The notes beneath the pieces were generated by a model. The model was given only the letters and a program-made list of their open reading frames with translations, made no database searches and was not told the origin of the DNA. Positions 33,115-42,022 of a stretch of DNA of 49,522 bases are shown here, in pieces. Made by a program: the position numbers and the translations under genes. The number at the start of each line of letters is the position of its first letter. The stretch's first letter is position 1. Source of the stretch: Candidatus Solibacter sp. (GTDB taxonomy: Bacteria; Acidobacteriota; Terriglobia; Bryobacterales; Bryobacteraceae); the NCBI GenBank assembly GCA_025361425.1, contig JANYAH010000296.1, positions 1 through 49,522 of the forward strand. The letters run 5' to 3'.

Positions 33115-34947
33115 TCAGCGATAACCAGCCGCCTGTAGCTCGAATAATTCCGCATAGCGCCCGCCCAGGCTTAGCAGTTGCTCATGCGTTCCTTGTTCTT
33201 TTATCGATCCGTCCGCCAGCACCAGGATCCGGTCTGCCATGCGGACGGTGGAAAATCTGTGGGAAATCAGCACCGCCATGCGCTCCCGCGTCAATTCGGA
33301 GAATCGCTGGAACACCTCGTACTCGGCGCGCGCGTCCAGGGTCGCGGTCGGCTCGTCCAGAATCAGCAATTGGGCGTCCCGCATGTAAGCCCGCGCCAAC
33401 GCCAGCTTCTGCCACTCGCCACCGGAGAGATCCACACCGCCCTCGAAACGTCTGCCCACCATCTGATCGTACCCATTCGGCAGACGGTCGATCACGGTTT
33501 TTGCCAAGCTCTTCACCGCCGCGGATTCCACCCGGGACCGGTCGCCAAGAGAGTCGACCTTGCCAAATCCAATGTTCTCACGAACAAGCAGGTCATAACG
33601 CATGTAATCTTGGAAGATCACGCCGATTTCGCGGCGCAAATCCTCCACGTCATACTCGCGCAGATCCGTTCCGTCCAGCAGAATCTGCCCTTCCGTGGGG
33701 TCGTAGAGCCGGGCCAGAAGCTTCACCAGGGTTGTTTTTCCTGCTCCATTCTCACCAATTAGTGCCAATTTTTCATTGAGATGCAGGGTAAAGTTAATGT
33801 TTTGGACTACCTTGCGGTCGCTGCCCGCGTAGGCGAATGCCACGTTGCGGAATTCGAATCCCTGCCGGATCGGCCGGGGCGCGGGTAGAGCGTTCGGCGC
33901 CGCACCAATAGTGGGCTGCATAGCGAAAAACTCGAAAAGGTCTTTCAGAAAGACCGCCTGCTCGGAAATATCGTTGAAGCCGGAGAGAATTTTCTCAATG
34001 TAGGCGCGTGAGCGGTTGAATGCCCCCGTCAGAAAGGTAAAGCTGCCAAGAGAAACAGCGCCCGCCAAAGTCCGCGCCATGACCACTACATAGGCCCCGT
34101 AATAGCCTGCGGTCGAGACCACGTTCAGGGCCGAACCTATGGCCGCACGTCGTATCGCAAGTGCTTTATTTTCCTTAAAGATATCCGCTGATACCTCATA
34201 GTAATGTTTAGATAGATAAGCGCCCAGTCCGAAGATCTTCACCTCCTTGGCGCTCTGCGCGCTGGCGCCGAGCAGCCGCAGGTAATCCAGCTTGCGGCGC
34301 TCCGGCGTACGGCGGTACAGGATGGAATACGCCAGGCTGGTAAAGTGCGTCTCGCCGAGGAAGGAGGGAATCACCGCCGCCGCCAGCAGCACCATCAGCC
34401 AGGGCGAAAATACGATCAGCCCGGTGGAGAGCGATGCCAGCGTAACGGCATCCTGCCCGATGTTCAAGAGCGCCGCCAATAGGCCCATGCGACCCGTAGT
34501 CTGGCGGCGGGCGCGGTCCAGCTTGTCGTAAAATACCGGGTCTTCGAACGACGCCAGATCCAGGCGGGAGGCGTGCTCCATCAGGCGCACGCTGACCCGG
34601 TTGGTGAAGCGGTCGCCCAGCAGACTGTCGCACAGAGTGTTGGCGCGCCCTAGAACATCACTCGCGATAGCCAGCGCCAATTCCAGCGCCACCAGCTTCC
34701 AGATGCCCTCCAGATTGCCTCTCCCGCGCGTATTCCAGGCCACCACGCCATCAATGATCAACTTGGAGACCCAAAGCATAGCCAGCGGCAAGAGCGCCCG
34801 GAAGAGGCGGAAAACCGTGGTGGCCACGACCAGCGGCGGACTGGTCTCCCACACCATCCTCAACAGCGGCCGGACATTCCGAAGCGACGCCAGCCGCGCG
34901 CGCCACGGCAGTTCCTGCGCGGGCCGCGGCGGCTTGGGTTGCTGCAT
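33115..34947 (-). CDS. ABC transporter, fused permease and ATPase (type IV exporter half)
   Basis: The 610-residue protein has an N-terminal membrane domain with about six helices (35-325) and a C-terminal nucleotide-binding domain. Walker A is GENGAGKTTLVK, the Q-loop region GVIFQDYMRYDLL, the signature LSGGEWQKLALARA, Walker B LLILDEPTATLDA, and the switch His is in VLISHRFSTVRM. It should work as a homodimer or heterodimer exporting lipid, peptide or drug; the substrate is unknown. TAAAAT lies 6 nt before the ATG and no ribosome site is visible. The gene stands alone, with 83 bp to RNase J downstream. Confidence 0.94.
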   Translation of the reverse strand: MQQPKPPRPAQELPWRARLASLRNVRPLLRMVWETSPPLVVATTVFRLFRALLPLAMLWVSKLIIDGVVAWNTRGRGNLEGIWKLVALELALAIASDVLGRANTLCDSLLGDRFTNRVSVRLMEHASRLDLASFEDPVFYDKLDRARRQTTGRMGLLAALLNIGQDAVTLASLSTGLIVFSPWLMVLLAAAVIPSFLGETHFTSLAYSILYRRTPERRKLDYLRLLGASAQSAKEVKIFGLGAYLSKHYYEVSADIFKENKALAIRRAAIGSALNVVSTAGYYGAYVVVMARTLAGAVSLGSFTFLTGAFNRSRAYIEKILSGFNDISEQAVFLKDLFEFFAMQPTIGAAPNALPAPRPIRQGFEFRNVAFAYAGSDRKVVQNINFTLHLNEKLALIGENGAGKTTLVKLLARLYDPTEGQILLDGTDLREYDVEDLRREIGVIFQDYMRYDLLVRENIGFGKVDSLGDRSRVESAAVKSLAKTVIDRLPNGYDQMVGRRFEGGVDLSGGEWQKLALARAYMRDAQLLILDEPTATLDARAEYEVFQRFSELTRERMAVLISHRFSTVRMADRILVLADGSIKEQGTHEQLLSLGGRYAELFELQAAGYR

Positions 34948-34953
34948 AAGTAA

Positions 34954-34959
34954 ATTTTA
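34954..34959 (-). promoter_or_regulatory. -10 element close to the ABC transporter start
   Basis: TAAAAT on the minus strand ends 6 nt before the ATG at 34947. With initiation 6-8 nt downstream, the mRNA would be leaderless. A TTGGCG lies 15 nt further upstream, which is a short spacing. Confidence 0.4.
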
Positions 34960-35015
34960 GCGTGGTTCCGGGGGCGCCAACACTCGCCAAAACCGGTGGA
35001 GGGGCCCCAAAAAAG

Positions 35016-35043
35016 AAATGCTCACCCCGAAGGGTGAGCATTT
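35016..35043. terminator. bidirectional intrinsic terminator
   Basis: ATGCTCACCC (35018-35027) pairs perfectly with GGGTGAGCAT (35032-35041) around a CGAA tetraloop, extended by two A-T pairs. The plus strand continues TTTTAT and the minus strand TTTCTTTTTT. It is best placed to end the leftward DUF6599-like transcript before the ABC transporter promoter. Confidence 0.8.
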
Positions 35044-35319
35044 TATCCCCCTGTTGTACCAGGGTGATGTTCGATGGGAGAATCAGTCTCGACGGAATCG
35101 CAACCGCCAAAACTTTGTAGTTGGATCTTATTTCCTTCCGGCTCTCCAGTCAAGCGAAAATCCAGCCGCTCTTTTTTTGGTCGTAACCTGCTCTTGTGGG
35201 ACAACTTGCGGGGACATGGATTTTTCCACAATTGGCGCGAAGAAGGTCAAAAGGTCCATTTTTTGCCTGAGGAAATCGCTCTAATATGCACCAAATAAAT
35301 GGTTTATTGACCTCACCAC
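35044..35319. other. gene-free, relatively AT-rich gap
   Basis: This stretch, downstream of the leftward gene ending at 35320 and upstream of the terminator, has no open frame with recognisable protein character. It is more AT-rich than its surroundings, especially after 35130. I see no RNA gene or repeat in it. A long 3' untranslated region running to the terminator is the simplest reading. Confidence 0.4.
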
Positions 35320-36306
35320 TCATCTTCCAAGATTCAGTGTGGTGAGCGCGTCAGCCTCTTCGCCCCGATTTCCGCGCCGCTGGAAGGCCCGCAGGCCACC
35401 AAATGCCAACCCCGACGCGACCATGAATCCCAGCAGTATCCCAATGAGAACGAAAGCGTTTATCACCAGGTCGCCGATGTTGTCCTTGTGGCTAGGAACC
35501 CACTGATCGAGGGTCACCGAAGCCTGATATTTTACCTGCGCCAGCAACCGCTCGGCCGCATCCGAATCTGTCGGCGCTAGCACCACCGCCACGAGGGGGC
35601 CACTGCGTTTTACCACATTGCCACCGGGTATTCCCCTGAATTCAGCCTCCTTCTGCATCGCGATCTGCGGCGTCGGGTAGCCAAAAATCACCATTCCCAT
35701 CTCCCCTTTTGGGCTATGAAAGACTCCCATCTGCCCCTCGGCGCCGTAGTGGAATGCCGCCACCGACGGGGGAATCCCCGGGGTGAATTTCAGCAGGCTG
35801 GCCGGTCCGGTAATGTAGCGTTCGCTATTGGCCACTCGGCCCTGCGTTGGCAGATTGCCCGGCAGGGTCGGCAGCACCGTGGTATCCACGTTGCGTAGGC
35901 CATTGAACAGCACGGCCAGTTCCCCAGCCTCCGGCTTGCGCCCGCTGAACGAAAGCAGGTAGTTGCCGTGGACCAACAGCAGCCCTTCCCCCGTGTCGAC
36001 GGCCAGCGGAGCCAGCTTGGAAGCGGCCGATTGCGCCGGCCGCTGCCAGTCAAACGCCGCCATGGCGCCGGTGGTGTCCTGCAGCCGGTAGCCCGTCACC
36101 GTGAAGTTTTCGTTCCCGTTCTCATAGCGGGCCGCTTCGGATTCCTTGAGCCCGTACTCATCCCAGACAGGCCTGTCGAAGAGGGTTGCCTGCATGGTGG
36201 CAGCACGCTTCCAGGTCCCGATATTCTCCGGCCAGATGGCGCCCAGACACAGCACGGGCGCAAGTAGAGCTGCAAACAAAAACTTCATCCCTCTATTAGA
36301 CGCCAT
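35320..36306 (-). CDS. secreted or membrane-anchored DUF6599-like protein
   Basis: The protein (about 328 residues) has a signal peptide (KFLFAALLAPVLCLGA) and a soluble domain opening WPENIGTWKR, with RPVWDEYGLKESEAARYENG, VTGYRLQDTTGAMAAFDWQRP and FSGRKPEAGELAVLFNGL. There is one C-terminal transmembrane segment (about 285-310, VINAFVLIGILLGFMVASGLA) and a short cytoplasmic tail. This layout is familiar from acidobacterial DUF6599 proteins of unknown function. ATG 36306 or 36288 are both possible starts; the open frame extends to 36381 but that part is not signal-like. A terminator lies downstream at 35016-35043. Confidence 0.72.
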   Translation of the reverse strand: MASNRGMKFLFAALLAPVLCLGAIWPENIGTWKRAATMQATLFDRPVWDEYGLKESEAARYENGNENFTVTGYRLQDTTGAMAAFDWQRPAQSAASKLAPLAVDTGEGLLLVHGNYLLSFSGRKPEAGELAVLFNGLRNVDTTVLPTLPGNLPTQGRVANSERYITGPASLLKFTPGIPPSVAAFHYGAEGQMGVFHSPKGEMGMVIFGYPTPQIAMQKEAEFRGIPGGNVVKRSGPLVAVVLAPTDSDAAERLLAQVKYQASVTLDQWVPSHKDNIGDLVINAFVLIGILLGFMVASGLAFGGLRAFQRRGNRGEEADALTTLNLGR

Positions 36307-36475
36307 CGGCGTGGGTTCCGCCTCACCCAATCCCCGCCTCCTGGGAAGCCCCTGGAATTTCACCCAGGGTGGGTGGGGCATAGTCCCCTTCCTCCCCCGT
36401 AAACAGACACTGAATCATCCAAAAACTCCACGAATTCTGCGTTGGCCCAAAAAGTGCTATGGGTTTTAACCGGAT

Positions 36476-36488
36476 AAAGAGACTCTTT
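36476..36488 (+). promoter_or_regulatory. candidate operator: palindrome before the Rrf2 gene
   Basis: AAAGAG (36476-36481), one central A, CTCTTT (36483-36488) is a perfect inverted repeat 9 nt before the ATG of the Rrf2 regulator. Rrf2 proteins often repress their own genes from such sites. No strong promoter hexamers stand out; TTGGCC at 36442 with TTTAAC near 36465 is weak. Confidence 0.45.
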
Positions 36489-36497
36489 TAACTTGTT

Positions 36498-36983
36498 ATG
36501 CAACTGACGAGAGCCGCAGACTATGCCATCCGGGTAATGATTCACCTGGCCGGTCTTCCGCCGGGCGCGCGGGTGAGCCGTTCGGAACTGTCGACGGCCG
36601 CCGAATGTCCCGAGCAATTCCTGTGTAAGGTATTGCAGAATCTGACCCGTGCCGGCCTGATGATTTCCCATCGCGGCAACACCGGCGGGTACGAGTTGGA
36701 GGAGTTGCATCGCACCGCTTCCGTCCTGGAAGTGGTCGAGGCCGTTGAGGGACCGATCCGGCTCAACCTGTGCCTCACCAGCGACCACGCCTGCACCCGC
36801 CAAGAGTGGTGTCCCGCCCACGGCGTTTGGGCCGCTGCCCAGGCATCCCTTCGCCAAGTGCTCAAAGACGCGAACATCGCCGATCTGGCACTGCGCACCT
36901 CCCCGGCACATTGCCCCGCGATCGTGCTCCGTCCCGTGCCGGAACCGCCCAGCGTGCCAGGCGCACTGCCCAATGCCACTTAG
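36498..36983 (+). CDS. Rrf2-family transcriptional regulator with three Cys (Fe-S type)
   Basis: The 161-residue protein has an N-terminal winged helix typical of Rrf2 (MQLTRAADYAIRVMIHLA, then QFLCKVLQNLTRAGLMIS and RGNTGGYEL, where the wing lies). The C-terminal half has Cys92, Cys99 and Cys105 (C-x6-C-x5-C), close to the cluster-ligand pattern of IscR and NsrR, so it probably senses iron-sulfur status, redox or NO. No isc, suf or NO-detoxification genes are adjacent, so the target regulon is unknown. A 6-bp palindrome with a 1-nt centre lies just upstream and may be its own operator. Confidence 0.9.
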   Translation: MQLTRAADYAIRVMIHLAGLPPGARVSRSELSTAAECPEQFLCKVLQNLTRAGLMISHRGNTGGYELEELHRTASVLEVVEAVEGPIRLNLCLTSDHACTRQEWCPAHGVWAAAQASLRQVLKDANIADLALRTSPAHCPAIVLRPVPEPPSVPGALPNAT

Positions 36984-37019
36984 TTTTCCCCCTACCGCAC
37001 AGTCCGCATTGATTGTGGG

Positions 37020-37165
37020 GCGGACCCCCGGTCCGCGGCCGACGCCCCCGTCGGCCTGCCCGCGCCCTGCAAGATGCTGAAATCGTCGTTCTGACTGCGA
37101 GACGGGGCGTCCCTTGCAGTCTGGGGAAACTCTAGGTCTGCCGCGTCCCGATGAGTCGGGACGCG
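37020..37165. repeat. array of intergenic palindromes
   Basis: The gap 36984-37295 has no gene before the peptidase start. It contains GCGGACC/GGTCCGC around CCC (37020-37036), GGCCGACG/CGTCGGCC around CCCC (37037-37056), GACTGC/GCAGTC further on (about 37094-37123) and the perfect 10-bp CGCGTCCCGA/TCGGGACGCG around TGAG (37142-37165). Four adjacent hairpins in 150 bp suggest a REP-like cluster; none has a T-run. Confidence 0.6.
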
Positions 37166-37295
37166 CCCGGCAGGGGTGCCGGCGCCACATAGCCGACGCA
37201 GCCGATGTGAAGTTATGATTGCGTGGTTTCTAAAAGGCATTGCGCGCACGGCCTGCCCCCCATCGATGGGCAGCGCCACCCTGTATTCTGAAGTC

Positions 37296-39338
37296 ATGCG
37301 AATCGCTGGCATTTTTGCAATGGCGGTGTGCACCGCCGCCGCGCAGGCACCCTTCACGCTGGACCAGGTACTGAGCGCGTCGTTTCCATCCGAACTGATC
37401 GCGGCGCCGTCCGGGGGCAAGGTGGCGTGGGTCTCCGCTTCCAAAGGCGTGCGCAATATTATGGTGGCCGCTCCGCCCGCCTACCAGGAACACAAGATCA
37501 CGGCATATACGGAAGACGACGGGCAGGAACTGCTGGAACTGCGCTGGACGGCGGACGCATCGGCGGTGGTGTACGTGCGCGGCGGGGGCGCCAATGGGCG
37601 CGGCGAAATTCCGAATCCGGCGCTGAACTCCACGGGGGCAAGCGAGGATGTATGGACCGTGGCGCTGGAGGGCTCCGCGCCGCGCAAAATCGGCGAAGGC
37701 AATTCGCCGGCAGTTTCACCGAAGGGCGACCGCGTCGCGTTTGTGCGGCGCGGGCAACTCTGGGTTGCGCCCCTGGATGGCAAGTCCGCGGCGTCTCAAC
37801 TGCTCAAGACGCGCGGAGAATGCGCGCGCCCTGTATGGTCGCCCGACGGCGCGCGGATCGCGTTTACCAGCGCGCGCGGCGATCACGGCTTCATCGCGGT
37901 GTACGACGTGGCCGCGAACTCGCTGCGCTACCTAGACCCCAGCACGGATGACGATAGCGCGCCCGAATGGTCGCCAGACTCGCGCAGTATTGCATTCCTC
38001 CGCGTGCCTTCGAGCGGAGTGCGCGCGCCGCGCGAAGCGCACCGTACGGGCGAGCCGTGGTCCATCCGCGTAGCCTCCGTGGAGACCGGCGCCGGCCGCG
38101 AGATCTGGCGCGCGGCGGCGGGTCCCGGAAGCGTGTTCCGCGGCGTGACGGCGCGCAATCAACTGCTGTGGGCCGATGGCGGGCGCATCGTATTTCCCTG
38201 GGAGGCCGATGGCTGGACGCACCTCTATGCAATCCCAGCCGAGGGCGGCAAGGCGGCATTGCTCACGCCGGGGGCGTTCGAGGTGGAAGACGCGACGCTG
38301 GCGCCGGGCCGGCGCGAGGTGGTGTACTCCTCCAACCAGGGCGATATCAACCGGCGCCACCTGTGGAAGGTGGCGGCCGGCGGCGGCACGCCCGCGGCGC
38401 TCACTGCCGGACAGGGGATCGAGTGCCTGCCGGCGCCGGTGAGCGATTCCAATGCGGTGGCATTCCTGTCGGCCGATGCGCGGCATCCCATGCATCCCGC
38501 GATCCGCGTGGGCGCCGAAGTACGCGATCTCGACCCGGGCGCGATTCCAGCCGATTTTCCCACCGGGCACATGGTGACGCCGCGGGAGGTGATGTTCCCC
38601 GCCGGTGACGGACTGCAACTTCACGGTCAACTATTCCTACCGCCGAAGCCAGCGGCGAACGGCCGCTCCCCCGCGGTGGTGTTCTTCCACGGCGGCTCGC
38701 GGCGCCAGATGATGCCCGGCTGGCACTACATGTATTACTACTCCAACGCCTATGCGATGAATCAGTACCTGGCGAATCTGGGCTACGTCGTACTGAGCGT
38801 GAACTATCGCAGCGGCACGGGTTACGGCCTGGAGTTTCGCGAGGCGTTGAATTATGGCGCGAGCGGTGGCACCGAGTACCACGACGTGCGGGGCGCGGCC
38901 ATCTACCTTCGCGGGCGCACGGACGTGGACCCGGCGCGCATCGGCGCGTGGGGCGGGTCTTACGGCGGCTATCTGACGGCAATGGCGCTGGCGCGCGCCG
39001 GCGACCTGTACAAAGCTGGCGTGGATTTTCACGGTGTCCATAACTGGGCCACTGAGTTGAACATTCCGGTGACTGAGCCGGATTACAAGCTCGCGTTCGA
39101 ATCTTCCCCGATGGCGTTCGTCAAGACCTGGCGTTCGCCCGTGCTGCTGATTCACGGCGATGACGACCGCAGCGTGCAATTCAACCAGACCGTGATACTG
39201 GCCGGCGCGCTACGCAAGCAGGGTGTGGAAATCGAGGAAATGGTGATCCCCGATGAAGGTCACGATTTCCTGCTGCATCGCAGTTGGAAAGCGGCGTACG
39301 AAACGTCGGTACGCTTCCTGGAAAGCCACTTGAAATAG
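37296..39338 (+). CDS. secreted S9-family prolyl oligopeptidase (DPP4/acylaminoacyl-peptidase-like)
   Basis: ATG 37296 starts a signal peptide (MRIAGIFAMAVCTAAAQA); the open frame extends to 37176 but upstream residues are not peptide-like. The first ~400 residues form a beta-propeller of WD40/TolB-like repeats (AVSPKGDRVAFVRRGQLW, PVWSPDGARIAFTSARGD, PEWSPDSRSIAFLR). The C-terminal alpha/beta hydrolase domain carries the triad: Ser in GAWGGSYGGYLTAM, Asp in LIHGDDDRSVQ, His in PDEGHDFLLH. It would cleave short peptides, often after proline, in the periplasm or outside. About 680 residues is normal for the group. Confidence 0.93.
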   Translation: MRIAGIFAMAVCTAAAQAPFTLDQVLSASFPSELIAAPSGGKVAWVSASKGVRNIMVAAPPAYQEHKITAYTEDDGQELLELRWTADASAVVYVRGGGANGRGEIPNPALNSTGASEDVWTVALEGSAPRKIGEGNSPAVSPKGDRVAFVRRGQLWVAPLDGKSAASQLLKTRGECARPVWSPDGARIAFTSARGDHGFIAVYDVAANSLRYLDPSTDDDSAPEWSPDSRSIAFLRVPSSGVRAPREAHRTGEPWSIRVASVETGAGREIWRAAAGPGSVFRGVTARNQLLWADGGRIVFPWEADGWTHLYAIPAEGGKAALLTPGAFEVEDATLAPGRREVVYSSNQGDINRRHLWKVAAGGGTPAALTAGQGIECLPAPVSDSNAVAFLSADARHPMHPAIRVGAEVRDLDPGAIPADFPTGHMVTPREVMFPAGDGLQLHGQLFLPPKPAANGRSPAVVFFHGGSRRQMMPGWHYMYYYSNAYAMNQYLANLGYVVLSVNYRSGTGYGLEFREALNYGASGGTEYHDVRGAAIYLRGRTDVDPARIGAWGGSYGGYLTAMALARAGDLYKAGVDFHGVHNWATELNIPVTEPDYKLAFESSPMAFVKTWRSPVLLIHGDDDRSVQFNQTVILAGALRKQGVEIEEMVIPDEGHDFLLHRSWKAAYETSVRFLESHLK

Positions 39339-39366
39339 CGGGCGGCACGAAGCTAGCCCCTCTCTC

Positions 39367-41112
39367 TCACTTCACCTTCATCACGAACACGCTCTGATCG
39401 TCGAAGGCCACCGTGGAGAACTTGTCCAGCTCCTTAAAGATCTCCAGAATCAGACCGTCCGCCGACGTATTGCAGTGCGACTGCACCACCTCGGTCAGGC
39501 GTCGCCGGCCGTATTCCGTTCCAGCCGCGTTCATATGATCCGTGATGCCGTCGGAGTAAAGCACGATGGTGTCGCCCGCCTCCGCCTGGAACGTCACCTC
39601 CTCGTATTCCCGCCCGTCGAGCAGGCCCAGCGGCACGCCTTCCACGCGAATCTTGAGGATCTCGGTGCCACGGCGAATCATCGGCGGGATGGCGCCGGCG
39701 TTGGCCATCACGATGCGGCGCGTGGTGGCGTCCCACAGCAGCAGACCCAGTGTCACGTAGCGCGCTTCCACGCGCCGCGCCACCAGGGCGTCGTTGAGCG
39801 CCTTCATCAGTTCCGCCGGACGCGGCCGCCGCGGCGCCAGCGTACGCAGCAATCCGCTCATGAGTCCGCCGTAGAGCGCCGCCGCGGCGCCTTTGCCGCT
39901 GACGTCGCCCATGGCGATCACCGTCTGCCCCCCGCGCTGCTCGAAGATATCGTAGATGTCGCCCGAGATCTCCCGCGCCGGCCGCAAGCGAACCGCCGCT
40001 TCCAGGCCCGCGATCTCCGGTTCGGCGTCGGGCAGCAAAATGCGCTGCAGCTCGCGCGCCGCTTCCAGGTCTTCCTCCATGCGGCGCTCGCGCTGCGCCA
40101 GTTCGGCGTACAGGCGCGCGTTCTCCACCGAGCTCGCCACCTGCGGCGCCAAGAGCGTTAGCGTGCGCACGTGATCGTCGCTGAAGTAGCCGACGCGGTC
40201 GCTTTCCAGATCCATCACGCCCACTACGCGATCCTGCAGGATCAACGGCACCGCGACCTCGGAGCGAATATCGGTGTGCGAGGCGATGTAGCGCGGATCC
40301 TCGGCGGTGTCGTGCACGCGCACCACCTCGCGCGATTCGGCGGCGGCGCCCGTGATACCCTTGCCCAGCGGAACGTTGTCGATGTTCACCCGCTGGTCGT
40401 AGCGGATGCTGAACAGGTGCTTGAGCGCCTTCGCCTGGTGGTCCACCGAGAGAATGCTGAAAGCGTCGTAATCCATCAGATCGCGCATGGTGCTGGCGAT
40501 CTTGCTCAGCAGTTCGTTGAGGTCGAGGATCGAGGAGAACTCGCGCGAAATGTTAGACAGCGTCTTCAGTGTGCGGTTCTGCCGTTCCACCCGCCGGTAG
40601 AGCCGCGCGTTGTCGATCGCGATGCTCACCCGCGTGGCGATCAGGCGCATCAGCGCGCGGTCGTATTCGTTATACGCGTTGACCCGCGTGGATTGCAAGT
40701 CGATCACGCCCACCAGTTTGCCGCGCGCCGTCATGGGCACGGCCAACTCTGTACGCACCGCATCCACCGTGTTGAGATAGCGCGCATCGTTGCGCACGTC
40801 GCCGACCAGCAGCGGTTCCCGGCTGGCGGCCGCCGTTCCGGTAATGCCCTCGCCCACCGCGATCGAGAGGTTGCGGATCACGTCGTCGCGATGGCCCACG
40901 GCGTAGCGGATGCGCAAATCGCGCCGCCGCTCACTGTACAGCAGGATGGCGAACAGATCGTAGGGCAGCACCTTCTGCACAATCTCCGCCACGTTGGCCA
41001 GCAACTGGTCCAAATCGAGCGTGAGCGTGATGGCGGCCGAAACCTCGAGGAGGTAATCGAGCAGCTCGCTTCGCTCCTTGAAACGAACCGCGGCTTTGCG
41101 CGTGCCTTGCAT
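39367..41112 (-). CDS. GAF-GAF-SpoIIE serine phosphatase (RsbU-like)
   Basis: Two GAF domains (about residues 20-165 and 190-335 from ATG 41112), a short coiled-coil linker (ELAQRERRMEEDLEAARELQ) and a C-terminal PP2C/SpoIIE phosphatase domain (about 365-580). Phosphatase motifs include EISGDIYDIF, VIAMGDVSGKGAAAALYGGL, NAGAIPPM and VLYSDGITDHMN, which carry the metal-binding Asp residues. Such proteins usually dephosphorylate anti-anti-sigma factors in partner switching after a small-molecule or redox signal is sensed by the GAF domains; no partner genes are adjacent. ATG 41112 (GGAAA 7 nt upstream) is preferred over ATG 41157, which would overlap deoC by 23 nt. Confidence 0.91.
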   Translation of the reverse strand: MQGTRKAAVRFKERSELLDYLLEVSAAITLTLDLDQLLANVAEIVQKVLPYDLFAILLYSERRRDLRIRYAVGHRDDVIRNLSIAVGEGITGTAAASREPLLVGDVRNDARYLNTVDAVRTELAVPMTARGKLVGVIDLQSTRVNAYNEYDRALMRLIATRVSIAIDNARLYRRVERQNRTLKTLSNISREFSSILDLNELLSKIASTMRDLMDYDAFSILSVDHQAKALKHLFSIRYDQRVNIDNVPLGKGITGAAAESREVVRVHDTAEDPRYIASHTDIRSEVAVPLILQDRVVGVMDLESDRVGYFSDDHVRTLTLLAPQVASSVENARLYAELAQRERRMEEDLEAARELQRILLPDAEPEIAGLEAAVRLRPAREISGDIYDIFEQRGGQTVIAMGDVSGKGAAAALYGGLMSGLLRTLAPRRPRPAELMKALNDALVARRVEARYVTLGLLLWDATTRRIVMANAGAIPPMIRRGTEILKIRVEGVPLGLLDGREYEEVTFQAEAGDTIVLYSDGITDHMNAAGTEYGRRRLTEVVQSHCNTSADGLILEIFKELDKFSTVAFDDQSVFVMKVK

Positions 41113-41134
41113 GGCTTTTTCCACGGTGAGGCGT

Positions 41135-42022
41135 TCAGGCAGCGGTGGCCTCGACAATTTTCACGCTGGCACTGGCGCCGATCCGCGTGGCGCCGGCCGC
41201 CGTCATAGCCTGGACGTCCTGCAACGTGCGAATGCCGCCACTGGCTTTCACGCCGATGTTAGGGCCCACCGCCGCGCGCATCAGAGCGATGTCGTGCGCG
41301 GTGGCGCCGGAAGTGGAAAAACCCGTCGAAGTCTTCACGAAATCCGCGCCCGCCGACTTGCAGATTTTGCTCGCCACGGTTTTTTGCGTGTCGTCCAGCA
41401 GCGCCGTCTCCAGAATCACCTTGACAATCGCGCCGGCCTCGTGAGCCACCCGCACCACGGCCTGTATGTCGTTTTTGACGGCATCGGTATCGCCCGAACG
41501 CAGCGCGCCCACGTTCATCACCATGTCGATTTCCTGCGCCCCGGCGCGCAGCGCGGCCGCGGTTTCCGCCACCTTGGATTCCGTGCTGGTGGCGCCCAGC
41601 GGGAACCCCACCACGGTGCAGACCTTGACCGGCGAACCCGACAGTTCCGCCTTCACCAGCGGCACCCAATAGGGATTCACGCACACGCTGGCAAACCGGT
41701 ATTCCCGCGCCTCGCGGCAAATCTTCAGGACGTCGCTGCGCGTAGCGTCGGGCTTGAGGATAGTGTGATCGATCAGTGCCGCGATGCTCGGGTCAATCCT
41801 GGTCAGTTTCTCGCTAGCCGAGACGCGCGAGGCGCCGGCGGCGATGATTTCCTTGGTGTTCCGCGCGCACGTCTGCACGCAACGCTGCACGCAACCGGGG
41901 CACACCTGATCGGGCAGGTTGAGGCCCTCGCCCTTCTTGGGCGTCACACCGGATGGACCCACCCGCGCCAGCAGTTCTTCTCCGATTTGGGCGACGAGTC
42001 TGTCGAGTTCCGTATGCGTCAC
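41135..42022 (-). CDS. deoC: deoxyribose-phosphate aldolase with N-terminal extension
   Basis: Residues from about 79 ([12 protein letters not shown]) onward are a complete DeoC barrel: [43 protein letters not shown], the Schiff-base Lys in DFVKTSTGF and the second Lys in [10 protein letters not shown]. It cleaves 2-deoxyribose 5-phosphate to acetaldehyde and glyceraldehyde 3-phosphate. The first ~78 residues are extra: an amphipathic helix ([20 protein letters not shown]), a linker, then a Cys cluster [13 protein letters not shown] helix plus linker of this kind resembles the encapsulation peptides of microcompartment enzymes. It overlaps the rpiB gene by 4 nt. Confidence 0.94.
   Translation of the reverse strand: MTHTELDRLVAQIGEELLARVGPSGVTPKKGEGLNLPDQVCPGCVQRCVQTCARNTKEIIAAGASRVSASEKLTRIDPSIAALIDHTILKPDATRSDVLKICREAREYRFASVCVNPYWVPLVKAELSGSPVKVCTVVGFPLGATSTESKVAETAAALRAGAQEIDMVMNVGALRSGDTDAVKNDIQAVVRVAHEAGAIVKVILETALLDDTQKTVASKICKSAGADFVKTSTGFSTSGATAHDIALMRAAVGPNIGVKASGGIRTLQDVQAMTAAGATRIGASASVKIVEATAA

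Noticed and set aside
33840-33862. TTCGAATCC resembling a tRNA T-arm
   Set aside because: It lies inside the ABC transporter gene and has no matching acceptor, D or anticodon arms.
35018-35284. 88-residue plus-strand open frame starting in the terminator hairpin
   Set aside because: It begins inside an intrinsic terminator, lacks a ribosome site and has no protein-like pattern.
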